Source of the DNA: Anodontia alba
Taxonomy: Eukaryota > Mollusca > Bivalvia > Lucinida > Lucinidae
Direction: 5' to 3'
NCBI GenBank assembly: GCA_964016985.1
Contig: OZ024823.1
Location: 41,264,264 to 41,328,263, forward strand
DNA length: 64,000 nt
Within the stretch, counting starts at the first letter, position 1. Every line of letters starts with the position of its first letter. Below the pieces are notes generated by a model. It worked only from the letters and a program-made list of their open reading frames with translations, did no database searches and had not been told where the DNA came from. This document shows, piece by piece, positions 1 through 12,200 of this stretch. The position numbers were made by a program, and so were the translations under genes.

Positions 1-199
1 TGGTTAACCAGTAATTGTGCCAATTCTTTCAACAGGATCTGACAACTCCCTTTTTGAATCAGCAAAATGGAGAGAATGGCTGTAGATAATATTTCATGAG
101 CAGTCTCCACGAAAGAATGTCGCTGGGACTGGCGGAGATCACTCCTGTGACCTCCTGATCACCAGTGAGATGCCCATCCGACTGAGCCACTGGGGCCGG
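1..199 (-). mobile_element. tRNA-derived SINE (family S1), cut by window edge
   Basis: Minus-strand SINE. The tRNA-like head lies at the right end (complement of CTCAGT plus a B-box-like stretch near 150-160) and the body continues leftward out of the window. The same body is seen at 9817, 29306, 29549, 46302, 52670 and 61884. This copy is diverged from the others and so probably old. Confidence 0.75.
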
Positions 200-294
200 T
201 ATCCCAGCTATAGGAAATTCTAACATTTTCTCATTGAGAAACAGCAAAGACTAAGCCTAAACATCTGTTTAACTCTTCAAGCCCTGCAGACCAA

Positions 295-550
295 AATAGA
301 TATTTTTGCAAACTATGTAGATCTAGATGAGAGGGCTCTTAATGAGAACTCTCATCAGGATCTACATTGTTTGCCATTCCATTCTTGATTTTTCACTAAC
401 ACCCCTAACTGCAATAATGGGTGTGTCCATATGTAAAAGATGTAAGAGTTCATTTCAGAAACTCAGGGGTGAAAGGATATATTTCAAAAGCTTAGTTTTT
501 GCTTTCCATTTCAAAGAAAGATCACTCCACCGGGAAAGAATATGCTTCCC
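295..550 (+). repeat. Foldback repeat, family Y
   Basis: Carries a short hairpin (gagggctcttaatgag.. near 330-360) next to a gatctacattgtttgcc arm, followed by an 'attcttgatttttcac..' tail. The same arrangement is found near 8140-8345 (inverted) and 38030-38220. It belongs to the set of families that share the GCAAACAGTG-GATC hairpin arms. Confidence 0.5.
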
Positions 551-560
551 TAGTGTACAT

Positions 561-3130
561 GTATGATTATTTTAAGGTCACTACTGGTACCAATAACGAT
601 AACTATTGCAAGACAAAATCACATTTTGCCTTAAAACTTGAGTATCTATTATCCTATTTATCTGAAACTTGCACATATACATTGACTTGACACATGAAAT
701 GCAATTATACTAAGATAAAAATATTTTTCATTCTAACATGGGTTATTGCCCCTGATTACTATTTTACTGTTGTGCTATATGGGAAAAACTGTACTTAACT
801 TAATAATAATGTAATCTCTTAACAATCTATTTCTAAGATAAGACGAAACTTGTTATGAAACCTCGTTATGACAGACTGCACACCACAGATGCTTCTGGCA
901 TATACTGTATTTATTCTTGCAGGAGTTATTGCCCCTGAGTTATAGCATTTATGTGAAAAAATGGATAAAAGTCATGTTTTAATTTAATAATTTTCATACT
1001 GGAGGCCAGGTTATAATAAAATTTGTATGGTAGTATCTCTTGGATAAATCCTCACAACTAGTACACCAGTTTGCATAAAACATTGTGTATGGCATGAGCT
1101 ATTGCCCTTGATTTAGCAATTTTAGGTGGTAAAATGACCAAAATATGCCCTTTAAACTCATCCAGTCTTCCAAACGTGCAACGCATGCATATAATTCAGC
1201 ATAAATTTTTATTTATTAGATGAATCCTGCAATATGATTTATTTATTACAAAAAAGAATAGTATTTATGTGGCTATTTGAACCATTTTAATCACATTTTA
1301 GCATGCTGAGCATGCCTAGAAAGCAGGGGGTGGGGTAAGAATTCATAACTATTTGTTAAGGCAAATCATCATTTTGGTGTGCATTATTATTCAGATTGTC
1401 TCTATATATCTAAAATATGACACCATACTATTTTAAAGCAATACTGACCTTTTGAAATCGATTGAATTTATCAAAACTGTTCAATTATTTAGAAATATAG
1501 AATTTTGCTGTTTCGGGGGTAGGGTTAGTTATCAAGCATTATCTCGTTTCACAGAAGGTGAAATTTTATGTCATTTCAGAATAATACTACACAATAAGTA
1601 GTAATCATTATTTGAAAGTTTAATGATGTTTTATTGTTGGGAAGTGTCTTTAATATTTGAATATTTAGTATCTTTTTTAAAAACTACAGTAAATTTTCAC
1701 CATTTGGGTGGACAAAAATATTGATTACTGGTATTGGTAACCTACTTTACATCCTTAAGGCTTTCCTGCATTTTGCATATTCTAATGCCATTCTGTTGCA
1801 ATAGTCGAAGGTATCTCATAGGGGTTAGTTGCTGGGTTAGAATGAATTTCTCAGTACTACTAGGGCCTAGAACAATTTTGAAGAAAAATGCCTAAGGGGT
1901 ATAGCTTTGAAGCATCAGAACTCTGATACCAGGTGGTGACTTCAGCTTTTTATTGTTTTATAACTTTTACAATGAAATGGGAAAGCAAAATGCAGAATTT
2001 AAAGAAAATCTATTGTTGGAATAAAAAGTTGCACCAGGTGTCAGTAGTGACCTTAAAAGGTGGTTAATCTCAAAGGAAAAAGTTTGCTTCCAAGACAACT
2101 TTTTCATGGGTTTATTCATGTTGTACATAGCTCTGGCATACGGACAGACAATACCGAAGGACAGTTTTCTGATAGTAATGGAAAGCATTTTGTTACTTTG
2201 ATTATTTGTTGTAAATTTCATAAATGTCACTTTCAGATGTCACTTTATACAGATATTAAATATTTTATATTATGTATACAGCTCAGAGCAAGGATGAAAA
2301 TCAGTGGAAATACCACAAAGTTGTGTTTACTTAAATTTGTTAACACGCCACATCTGGAACCTCTCCAGATAGTGTCCACATCAAAAATTTGGCAAACATA
2401 AGTAGGAGCCCTGCCATTTCTAAACTGATTTTAAAAGAATGAGCAAAACACATGCCATAAGCTGTGGACTAAAATATGTGAGATAAGGCAAAATTTTAAG
2501 GGAGATTTTACAAATTTCTGTGAGATTTTCTTAAACATCACTTTGGAACTCCCCAAAATTTAGTCTAAAGTCTTTTTTCTTCATGTAAGAAGCTTGTGAA
2601 AACCACAACAGTGTATGATTTATGTTCATTTCTTCATACAATCTGTTGTAAAATAGTCTGAAAATTCTGTGAGATTAGAATTTTTTATAGGATTTGCCTT
2701 CCAGATAGGCCAAATTCTGTGAGATTTTATCTCACAGTGTGAGATATAGCATGTATGAAAATATGCAGAAATCTAGCAATGTTATTCATGTAAATTTAGC
2801 TTTCTCTGCAATCCTCTAAAAATATTGAACAATCCATTACTTTGAGGAAACACAATTCTCCAAATTGACAATGGACCTGCATTTTCTCAGTTGTTTTGTT
2901 ATAACAGAGGAAGATGCCTTGTTTTGTCAATTTTCATTGATAACCAGAACATTTGACATAAAACCTGAGTATATAGGCCCTTATAAATCACAGTGATGCA
3001 AAAAAAATCAATTCACCTATTCCCTGGGAAGAAATAATGACAAGTACAATGTAATGCAGACGTGGAAGCTCCCAGACTATATATGCATCATCATCAGAAA
3101 ATATTTAAACTTTAAATTCAATTTTCTTAC
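561..3130. other. Intronic sequence, nothing recognised
   Basis: AT-rich single-copy-looking sequence downstream of exon 5 of the left VPS39-like gene. Short open frames occur on both strands but have no splice context or protein-like composition. A few local repeats of 'tgtgagatt' occur near 2500-2750. I see no gene, RNA or element here. Confidence 0.5.
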
Positions 3131-3225
3131 CTCTAAATCAACAGCAAATAATGAAGTTCCCTTTGATTTAGTAAGGGTCATCTTGAACTCCAGACTGTGC
3201 AGATCATAGACGTGTAAAACTGAAT
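3131..3225 (-). CDS. VPS39-like gene, exon 5
   Basis: Residues 88 (split)-119, containing HVYDL and the motif KSKGTSLFAVDL. This corresponds to the propeller strand that in VPS39 reads HDL..KAKGASLF..DL. Acceptor ttttgtag, donor gag|gtaaga, ending in phase 0. The next exon is beyond the left edge. Confidence 0.85.
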
Positions 3226-6200
3226 CTACAAAACAAAATAAAACTGGTAACATGGTAGTTAACCTTTGTCATGCTGGATAAATTAAGAAGCCATGCCCAC
3301 TTCTAATTGTTGGCCAATCAGATTCCTTGATCCAGATTGTTTATACAAAATCACATACTTAATGGCAAACAGTGCAGATCCAGATCAGCTGGCTTCTTCA
3401 GAAGCCAGCTGGTCTGGATCTCCGCTGTTTGCAAAGACAGGGTATATCCGGGTTCAGCAGAATAATATCATAGAAAACTAGTAACAGTGTTTTCAGAGAA
3501 AACAGATGTCCCCCCACCATGAATTATTACTTTGTCTACTGCTGCGACCTTGAAAATTAGGTCAAAGTTACCAAAATCTAATGAGTTCTTTATCATGTCC
3601 CAATTTTAGACCCATAAAATTTAGTAAGAATCCAACCACTGGGTCACAGGATATTGTGCAAACAAGAAACTGTGATGCCACTGCCAATGCCAACGCTGAC
3701 TTCAGCCACGGGATCTGCACCATTATCAATATATCCACCTCCCTCAGGTGGGGGACATAACTAAAACTACTGTCAAACTTGTTTTCTAAATAAGCTTAAA
3801 ATTCTGAATAGTATCTTCGGAAAATACAAACATGTACTTGTATATGTACTACATATTTTTAAATCCTCCAAGTACTTTGTATTTATCTTTTTTGCTTGTG
3901 ATAGGAAAAAAAGAAAAAAAATATATGTAAGTATAAATGTATTCTTGTGCCATGAAAATTCATAGGGAATGATACACAGTATCTCATGTTTACTCATGTT
4001 TATAAGTCATTGTAAGGTCCAATTAGCATGAATATTTAACCTTTACCACTCCCTGGGCTAATTCAGTAGACATGATTTTTTTTCTTATTTTTCTCAGAAA
4101 ACAGATTTTAAAATTTCATGCAAATTGTGTCTGATGGAGAAAATTTGCATGGAATGTCAAAACTTGTTTTCTGGGAAAAATGAGAAAAAATATTTTACAA
4201 GAGGCCCACAGGCCATGGGTCGCTCACCTGAGTGACATAGCCACTGCAGATATGCAGATGTTATGCAACATTTTTCCAATCCTGTCATCGCAACTAATGA
4301 AAAGATCATCCTTTAAGCAGTTCTTAATTTTGAAGAAGAATATTATAATATGGTATGACAGTCAATGGAGCATGATCATTTGAACAAACTCTCAATCACA
4401 TTTCAACAAAAGGATCAATGTGAAATTTGGTGGCAATTGGCTAAGTGGTTTCTGAAGAATCATGATTTCATACATGTAAACAGCACAGTGGCAGGGAAAT
4501 TTAATAAACATAAACAAGATGGCAGCCACCTTGGATTTCCAATCAGAATGATTTTAGCTACTGTTGATCTACAAGTCACCTCGATACTTCCAATGAACTT
4601 TGTGTCAATTGCCCTTTCGGTTCAGGAGAAAAAGTTCAAAACAGATTTTCAAGATGGCCGCCATAGCCACAATTTGGGATTTCCTATTGCAACGATATGA
4701 GCTATTTTTGATCTACAAGTCACCCCGATGCTTCCTACCAAGTTTCGAGTCAATTGGCCTTTCAGTTCAGAAGAAGATGGGGGAAAATAGATTATCAAGA
4801 TGGCCGCCATCTTAGATTTCTTATTGGAATGATTTTAGCTATTTCTATATCTACAAGTCATCCCGATGCTTCCTACCAATTTTCAAATCAACTGGCCCTT
4901 TGGTTCAGGAAAATAAGCAAAAAAAAGAGTTTCCAGATGGCCGCCATGACGGCCATCTTGGTTTTCCAATCAAAACAATTTAAGCTATTTTAGATCTACA
5001 AGTCACCCGAGTGCTTCCTACCAAGTTTCGAGTCAAATGGCCTTTCAGTTCAGGAGAAGAAGCGAAAAATAGATTTTCAAGATGGCTGTCATGGCGACCA
5101 TCTTGAATTTCTGATAGGGATGATTTTAGCTATTTTTTATCTACAGGTCACCCTAATGCTTCCTAACAAGTTTAAAGTCAATAAGCCTTTCGGTTCAGGA
5201 GAAGAAGTGAAAAATTTCCAATCAGAACAATTTTAGAAATTTTTAATCTATAAGTCACCCCGATGCTTCCTACCAAGTTTCAAGTCAATTAGCTTTTGGG
5301 TTTAGGAGAAGAAGGGAAAAATAGATTTTCAAGATGGCCACTGTGGCGGCCATCTTGGATTTGGGATCAGCATGATTTTAGCTATTTTTGATCTACAAGT
5401 CACCCTGATGCTTCCTACCAAGCTTGGAATCAATTGGCCTTTCGGCTCAGGAGAAGAAGCGAAAAATAGATTTTCAAGATGGCGGCAATGGCAGCTATCT
5501 TGTATGTCCAATTGGAACTATTTTAGCTATTTTTGATCCACAAGTTGCCCCGATGCTTCCTACCAAGTTTCGAGTAAATTGGCATTTGGGGTTAGAAGAA
5601 GCGAAAACTAGATTTTCAAGATAGCCGCCATGGCGGCCATCTTAGATTTACGATTGGCACGATTTTAGTTATTTTTGGTCTACAAGTCTACCTGATGCTT
5701 CCTAGCAAGTATGGAGTCAATTGGCCTTTTGGTTCAGGAGAAGAAGCAAAAAATAGATTTTGAAGATGGCTGCTATGGCTGCCATCTTGGATTTCCGATC
5801 GGAACGATTTTAGCTATTTTTGATGTATAAGTTACCCCAATGCTTCCTTCCATGTTTGGAGTCAACTGGCTTTTGGGTTTAGGAGAAGAAGCAAAAAATA
5901 GATTTTAAAGACGGCTGCCATGGCGGCCATCTTGGATTTCCGATCGGCACAATTTCAGCTATTTTTGATCTACAAGTCACCCCGATGCTTCCAAGCAAGT
6001 TTGTAGTCAATTGGCCTTTCGGTTCAGGAGAAGCAAAAAATAGATTTTGAAGATGGCTGCATGGCGGCTATCTTGATTTCTGATCGGAATCATTCTAGCT
6101 ATTTTTGATCTATAAGTCACCCCTATGCTTCCTACCATGTTTGGAGTCAACTGGCTTGGATTTAGGAGAAGAAGCGAAAAATAGATTTTCAAGATGACGG

Positions 6201-9200
6201 CCATGGCGGTGAACTTGGATTTCCGATCGGCACGATTTTAGCTATTTTTTATCTACAAGTCACCCTGATGCTTCCTAGCAAGTTTCGAGTCAATTAGCCT
6301 TTCGGTTCAGGAGAAGAAGCGAAAAATAGATTTTCAAGATGGCAGCCATGGTGGCCATCTTGGATTTCTGATCGGCACGATTTTAGCTACTTTTGATCTA
6401 CTAGTCACCCCAATGCCTCCTAGCAAGTTTGGAGTCAACTGGCCTTTCGGTTCAGGAGAAGAAGCAAAAAATAGATCTTCAAGATGGCGGCCATGGTGGC
6501 CATCTTGGATTTCTGATCGGCACGATTTTAGCTATTTTTGATCTACTAGTCACCCTGATGCTTCCTTGCAAGTTTGGAGTAAATTGGCCTTTCGGTTCAG
6601 GAGAAGAAGCGAAAAATAGATTTTCAAGATGGCGGCCACCTTGGATTTCCGATAGGCACGAATTTAGCTATTTTTGATTTACAAGTATCCCCGATGCTTC
6701 CTACCAAGTATCGAGTCAATTGGCCCAGGAATGTTGGAGGAGTAGGCTTTTAAAGCAATTGTTGACGCCGCATGACGCACAACGGACGACGCACGACAGA
6801 CAGTGACTGACCACAATAGCTCACCATGAGCACTTCATGCTCAGGTGAGCTAAAAATGTCATCTGCTGAATTTTTTACTCAGAGTGCTAAGCATTCAGAT
6901 ATTTACCCGATAAAGTGATAAGTAATCCACATTCAGGAACAGCATGTATCTGCAACAGAGTATTCTTTAGTTTATACCTCTTTCAAACCCTGGTGAGACC
7001 AGTAACACAACTATGTCACATAAGTTTAACTCTAAACATACCACTGAAAAACTTGGTAGAAGACACAAGTGATATTGTTCTTACTTTTGCCAGAAAATAG
7101 GGCTTGACACTTTATACAAATCATCTCTTAAGGAATAATTAACAGGAGATGTTAAGCCCTATTCTCAGTGAAATATAATTAAATGTTTGAATTCTAAAAG
7201 TGCTATTCAAAATCATAATAGATAATATTATAAAATCTCTATTTTTTTCTTTTTAGAGAGATAAAAAAAACATATATATTTATATTATATACGCATACCA
7301 AGTTTGGTGAAAATCCATTGACATTTACTCAAGTTATCATCCGAAAACGAAACATATTGGGCAGATAACTCTGTCAAAAATTTAGGAAATCTGCCCATTA
7401 GCCATTCCAATCCAGATCTGCATAATATCAATAAAATACACTAAATTTGGTGAAAATCCATTGACATTTACTAAAGTAATCATCCGGAAATGAAAATATG
7501 GCCGTACAGATGGCAGACGGAAGGACAAACTGACAGATAGACAGACACACAGACATCCGATATGAAACCATATCCCACCACTATCAAGTGGCAGTGTATT
7601 AAAAGGAAAAATTTCCACTGTAATGAGATCCAAAACAAAAAGACCTTATTCTTAATTTATAAGCTTTGATATTGTCTACCTAATCTCTTAGAATTCATAT
7701 GGTTTTAGTTTAATTTCACTGTAAGTATAAATCATGTTATTTTCAAGCTGACTGTATTAGGGGGATGAAAACACCTCGAAACAAGCCTGATATGGCATTA
7801 TTTAATTTACCTCTTTCTCAAAGGTGGGAGGATGGGGGAGGTAGGGGGTGGTGATGGAGGGCAAAAGTTGTGCCCCTTTGCAAAATGTAGCAAAATCTTT
7901 CAGGTGTATTTATTCATCCTCCTAAGTTTCATTAACAAAATGCTAGCAGGAGCACACTAGTATTGTAGAGGACTTTGGTAAAATTTTGTCTTTGGCAATG
8001 CCTACTGACCTTTAATAAGTCAGGGCTTAAACTGACCAGTAATCTTACCTCAGTGACTGGTTTGTTTGAGAATGAAGAATGGGTTTTACTTTCAAACTGT
8101 ACACTCTGTTTTGATCCTGCAATGATAAAATACATATTTCACCCCTAAGTTTCTGAAATGGACTCTTCCATCTCTTAATTTGGACACATCCATTGCTACA
8201 AATAGGGGTTTCAGTCAAAAAATCAAAAACCGAATGGCAAACAGTGCAGATCCTGATGAGATGGCTCATTATGAGCCATCTCATCTGGATCTATACTGTT
8301 TGCAAAAGTATCTGTATTGGTCTGTATGGATGAAAGGATTAAACCAGGACAAGCTGCCATATTTACCCTAAATATTCTGACAAACAAGCCCGAGCAAACA
8401 ATGTAGATCCAGATCTGATGCTGTGGCATGCAGGGTCTGATTTGGGTTTACACTGTTTGCCACTCATCCAGCAGTCTTTAGAAACATTAACAGGTAGTTA
8501 AATGGACTTGTTCAAATCTTAGGATCAGTATGGTAAGGAGTTGAGACGTCTAAATATTCAGGATAAATATGGTACAAGATACATTATTTCATATAAAAAA
8601 GAAAACAAAAACAACAAAAAAAGAAACACCTCAAGCATAGATCAGACTGTGCTTTCACAGTATGATAAGTGACTACAGTTCTGAGAAAGTTATTCTCTTC
8701 TTGTTTTTCAGGGCCCAGTTGTTCAAAGCATCCTTAGCTTAACAAGCTCATTAGTGGTTAAAATGTTAGCTGTTCTAGTAAATACAATATCTAATTCACA
8801 GGTATTTTTGCTGAAAAAATGTGAGTAGCTTTTGAAATGCAAAAGCTACTCACATTTTTTCAGCAAAAATATTAGCATATATGCCATATTTAATGATCAA
8901 AGTTTTAACAATACGTTAACTAATGACATTGTTAGTTTTGAACAACTGGGCCCTGATATTTTATCCATTACTATACATATACAAATGCACAAATATACAA
9001 GTTTGTGAAAAAATAACTTTTGTCAAAACTGAGGTTTTACAGATAAAGCAGTCAAATATCAGCATGGAAGTTCCAAGATGCAGGTTATCAAGGCAAATTA
9101 AAATATACAAATCAATGACCTCTTTTATGGTTTACATGAAATGGTGCCCTATTTTCAAGAAAAATATAAGTGCCAGATTAATCAGGGCCCAGTTGTTCAA

Positions 9201-12200
9201 AGCGTTGTTAGCTTAACGAGCTCGTTAAGGGTCATTTCGTTAACTGTTTTAGCAGATTCAATATACAATATTATGATATTTTTTGCTGAAAAAATGTGAG
9301 TAGCTTCTGCAAAAGCTACTCACATTTTTTCAGCAAAATATTTCGGCATATTTGCATATCACTCAATGTAAATTTTAACGAATCGTTAACTAACGACATC
9401 GTTAGCTTTGAACAACTGGGCCCTGATAAATTATTTCTGATAACTGTTGAAAGATGTTATTCAGATAATGTCAACCACCAAAATAGCTAGGTCATTCTCT
9501 GGTATCTCAAATCTGAAATAGAATATAGGGTATGTTTCAAGGCATGGAAGACTGGTAAAGGCACTAAGGCATGATACAATGCAGCTAAATGCATTGCCAG
9601 ATATGCAGTGCACCATGCTCATCAAGAAGGTCCTCGAGTATATTGACGCCAAGTCTTCAGAAGTCTACCTCCTTGCTAACCAGTTTAAAAGAGAGAACAT
9701 GGATATTGTAGGTGAAAAACCAGTGAGGACTGATGCAGGGGAGATGTCAATAAGTGAAGACTCAAAGCAGAAGGCTTGGTTAGAGCACTACCAAAGGCTT
9801 CTCAGCATTGAGTTTGTTTGTTTGTGTTGAGGTTTTATGGCCCAGTCAACCCAGTGAGGTCATGTCCAGCGCGGTCAGTTTACCTAACCACACGTTTACT
9901 GGGCAGGCTTAGTCCTCTAAGCGGTTAACCAGTATTGTGCACATTCTTTCACCAGAAACTAACAACTGCCCTTCTTGAATCAGCGGAAGGGAGAGAATGA
10001 CCGTAAAAAATATTTCTTGATCAATCTCTACGAAAGAATGTTGCCGACCTCAGTGGGGGTTGAACCCGCAACCTCCTGGTCTACGTTGAGTTTGACTGGG
10101 ACCTAGACGTTGAGTTTGACTGGGACCCAGACTACCTGTCTGATGAACCACCAGTGGAAGGCCCGCCCATCCCAATCATCACTGATATGGTTAAAAAAGC
10201 ATTCTCTCAGATGAGGGCAGGCAAAGCACTGGACCTATCAGGCATAGTCGAAGAGATGATAAGAGCAGCCTGTGACATGGGCACCTCCATGATCTGTGAC
10301 CTCGCAGCTGCAATCATTTGAGATGGTAAGGTACCCTCCAACTGGGAGCAGTTTCATTGTCTGCTTCTACAAGGGTAAGAGGGATACAGTGGACAGGAAA
10401 AACTGCCATGGTCTCAAACTGACAGAGCCGGTCATGAAAGTCCTGCAGAGGATTGTGGACAGCCTCATCAGATAGTTGGTGTCAATCAATGATTCCCAGT
10501 TAGGCTTTGTCCCATGCAGAGGCACAACAGATGTAATCTTTGTTGTCAGGCAGCTGCAAGAGAAGTATCTAGCTGCCAACAAGAGACTCTACATGGATTT
10601 TGTAGACCTGGAGAAGGTGTTTGATTGAGGGCCTCAGAAGGTCATCTGGTGGGTGCTGAGAAAACTTGGTGTGGAGGAGTGGATTGTGGGACTGGTCCAG
10701 GGGATGTATGCCAATGCATGGAGCCATGTCCATGTTGGTGTGGGGTACAGTGAAGAGTTTGAAGTGAAGGTCGGTGTTCACCAAGGCTCTGTAAGCCCGC
10801 TGCTCTTCATCATTGAAGCTTGAAGCCTTGTCATGCGAGTTCTGCTCTAGGGTCTGGGAGGACCACTATGCGGAGACTTGTTATCATCGCTGAATCACTC
10901 AAGAATGTGTCAGGAGGCTCTTGACTTGGAAAGAAGCAATGGAGAAGAAAGGGCTGGGAGTAAATATAGGAAAGACGATCATGATCTGTGGTATGCGCCT
11001 GGACCTACTGCAGAGTTCAGGCAAGTTTCCATGTGCTGTCTGTTGCAATGGAGTGGGCAGCAACAGCATCTTCTGCAACGGCTGCAAGCACTGGGTGCAC
11101 AAGAAATGCAGTGGGCTCAAGCTCTTGACAAAGGACCCTGATTACAGATGTACATGGTGGCAGAGAAGTGCATGACCTTTGGATGGCAGACCACAGGGGG
11201 AAGTCTGTTGGACCTGGCAAGCTGGAGGCGGTAGCTTTGTTTTGCTACCTAGGAGACATGCTATCAGCAGCCGGTGGCTGTGAACTTTCAATTATGTGAA
11301 AATGGCCTGGAAGAAGTTCAAGGAGCTGATACCAGTTCTCTCTTCCCACCACCTCTCTTTCAAGACACATGGTTGCATGTACAGTTCTTGTGTGCGGAGT
11401 GCAATGCTCTATGAAAGTGAAACTTGGCCACTGACTTTTAGCCAAACCTCCAACATCTGCAGCGGAATGATAGGACAATGATCAGACAGATCTACAATGT
11501 TAAGCCACAAGACATTGTCACCGTCAGGTCCATTGAGCTACTTGCGCAGCTTGGCATTGAGCATCTGGACCTCATCCTGAAGAAGAGATGGCTCCACTGG
11601 TATGGATATGTGGAACGCTCCAACGGTGCAGTCAAGACAACCTGTGACATACAGGCTGATGGACAGCTTGGGCCTGGGAGGCCAAAGATGACATGGAAGC
11701 AGCTGAGAGAGACGGATTGCAGAGAGTGGAAGCTCTCTGCTATCGGCCCTCATGATAGACACACCTGGAGAGCTAGTGTGAAATCTGCCATGCGTGCAGC
11801 AGGCAAGCTACCTGGAAGGGGGCCATCTAATGTGGATGTTGCCCTTGTACCTGCTTGTTAATCTAAAATACGGTGATGATGATGATGATGATCAAACACA
11901 AAGTGTTTTGAGCATAGCAGATTATACTATATTCTGTGATGTCCTCTGTGCAATTACACAAGCTCAGTCATACTTACTTGTTCCATCTGATACTTTTCTA
12001 GTCCTGTACTCAAGCAACTGTCCACCTTTGATACAAATCAAAATAGTGTCATCTGCAAATGAACAGAACAAGACTATATGGGCTGCGTCAAGTGAAAAAG
12101 TGCTTTGAACATTCATAAAATGCGCAGATTCAGATCATCCTGTGCATGTGCAAAGTATCATCCAGGGCCCAGTTGTTCAAAACTAACGATGTCGTTAGTT

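Noticed and set aside
4365..6677. Several 60-110 codon frames with repeated KMAA and LDF motifs
   Set aside because: They recur with the 145-bp core unit of the Helentron-like element and break at each unit; repeat by-products.
9461..9500. Possible VPS39-like exon (FEIPENDLAILVV after a good acceptor)
   Set aside because: No usable donor in the right phase, and the true segment was found at 6907-6949.
11794..12108. 104-codon plus-strand frame crossing the GAT repeat
   Set aside because: Joins the LINE tail to the antisense of the VPS39-like exon 2; the minus-strand exon explains this stretch.
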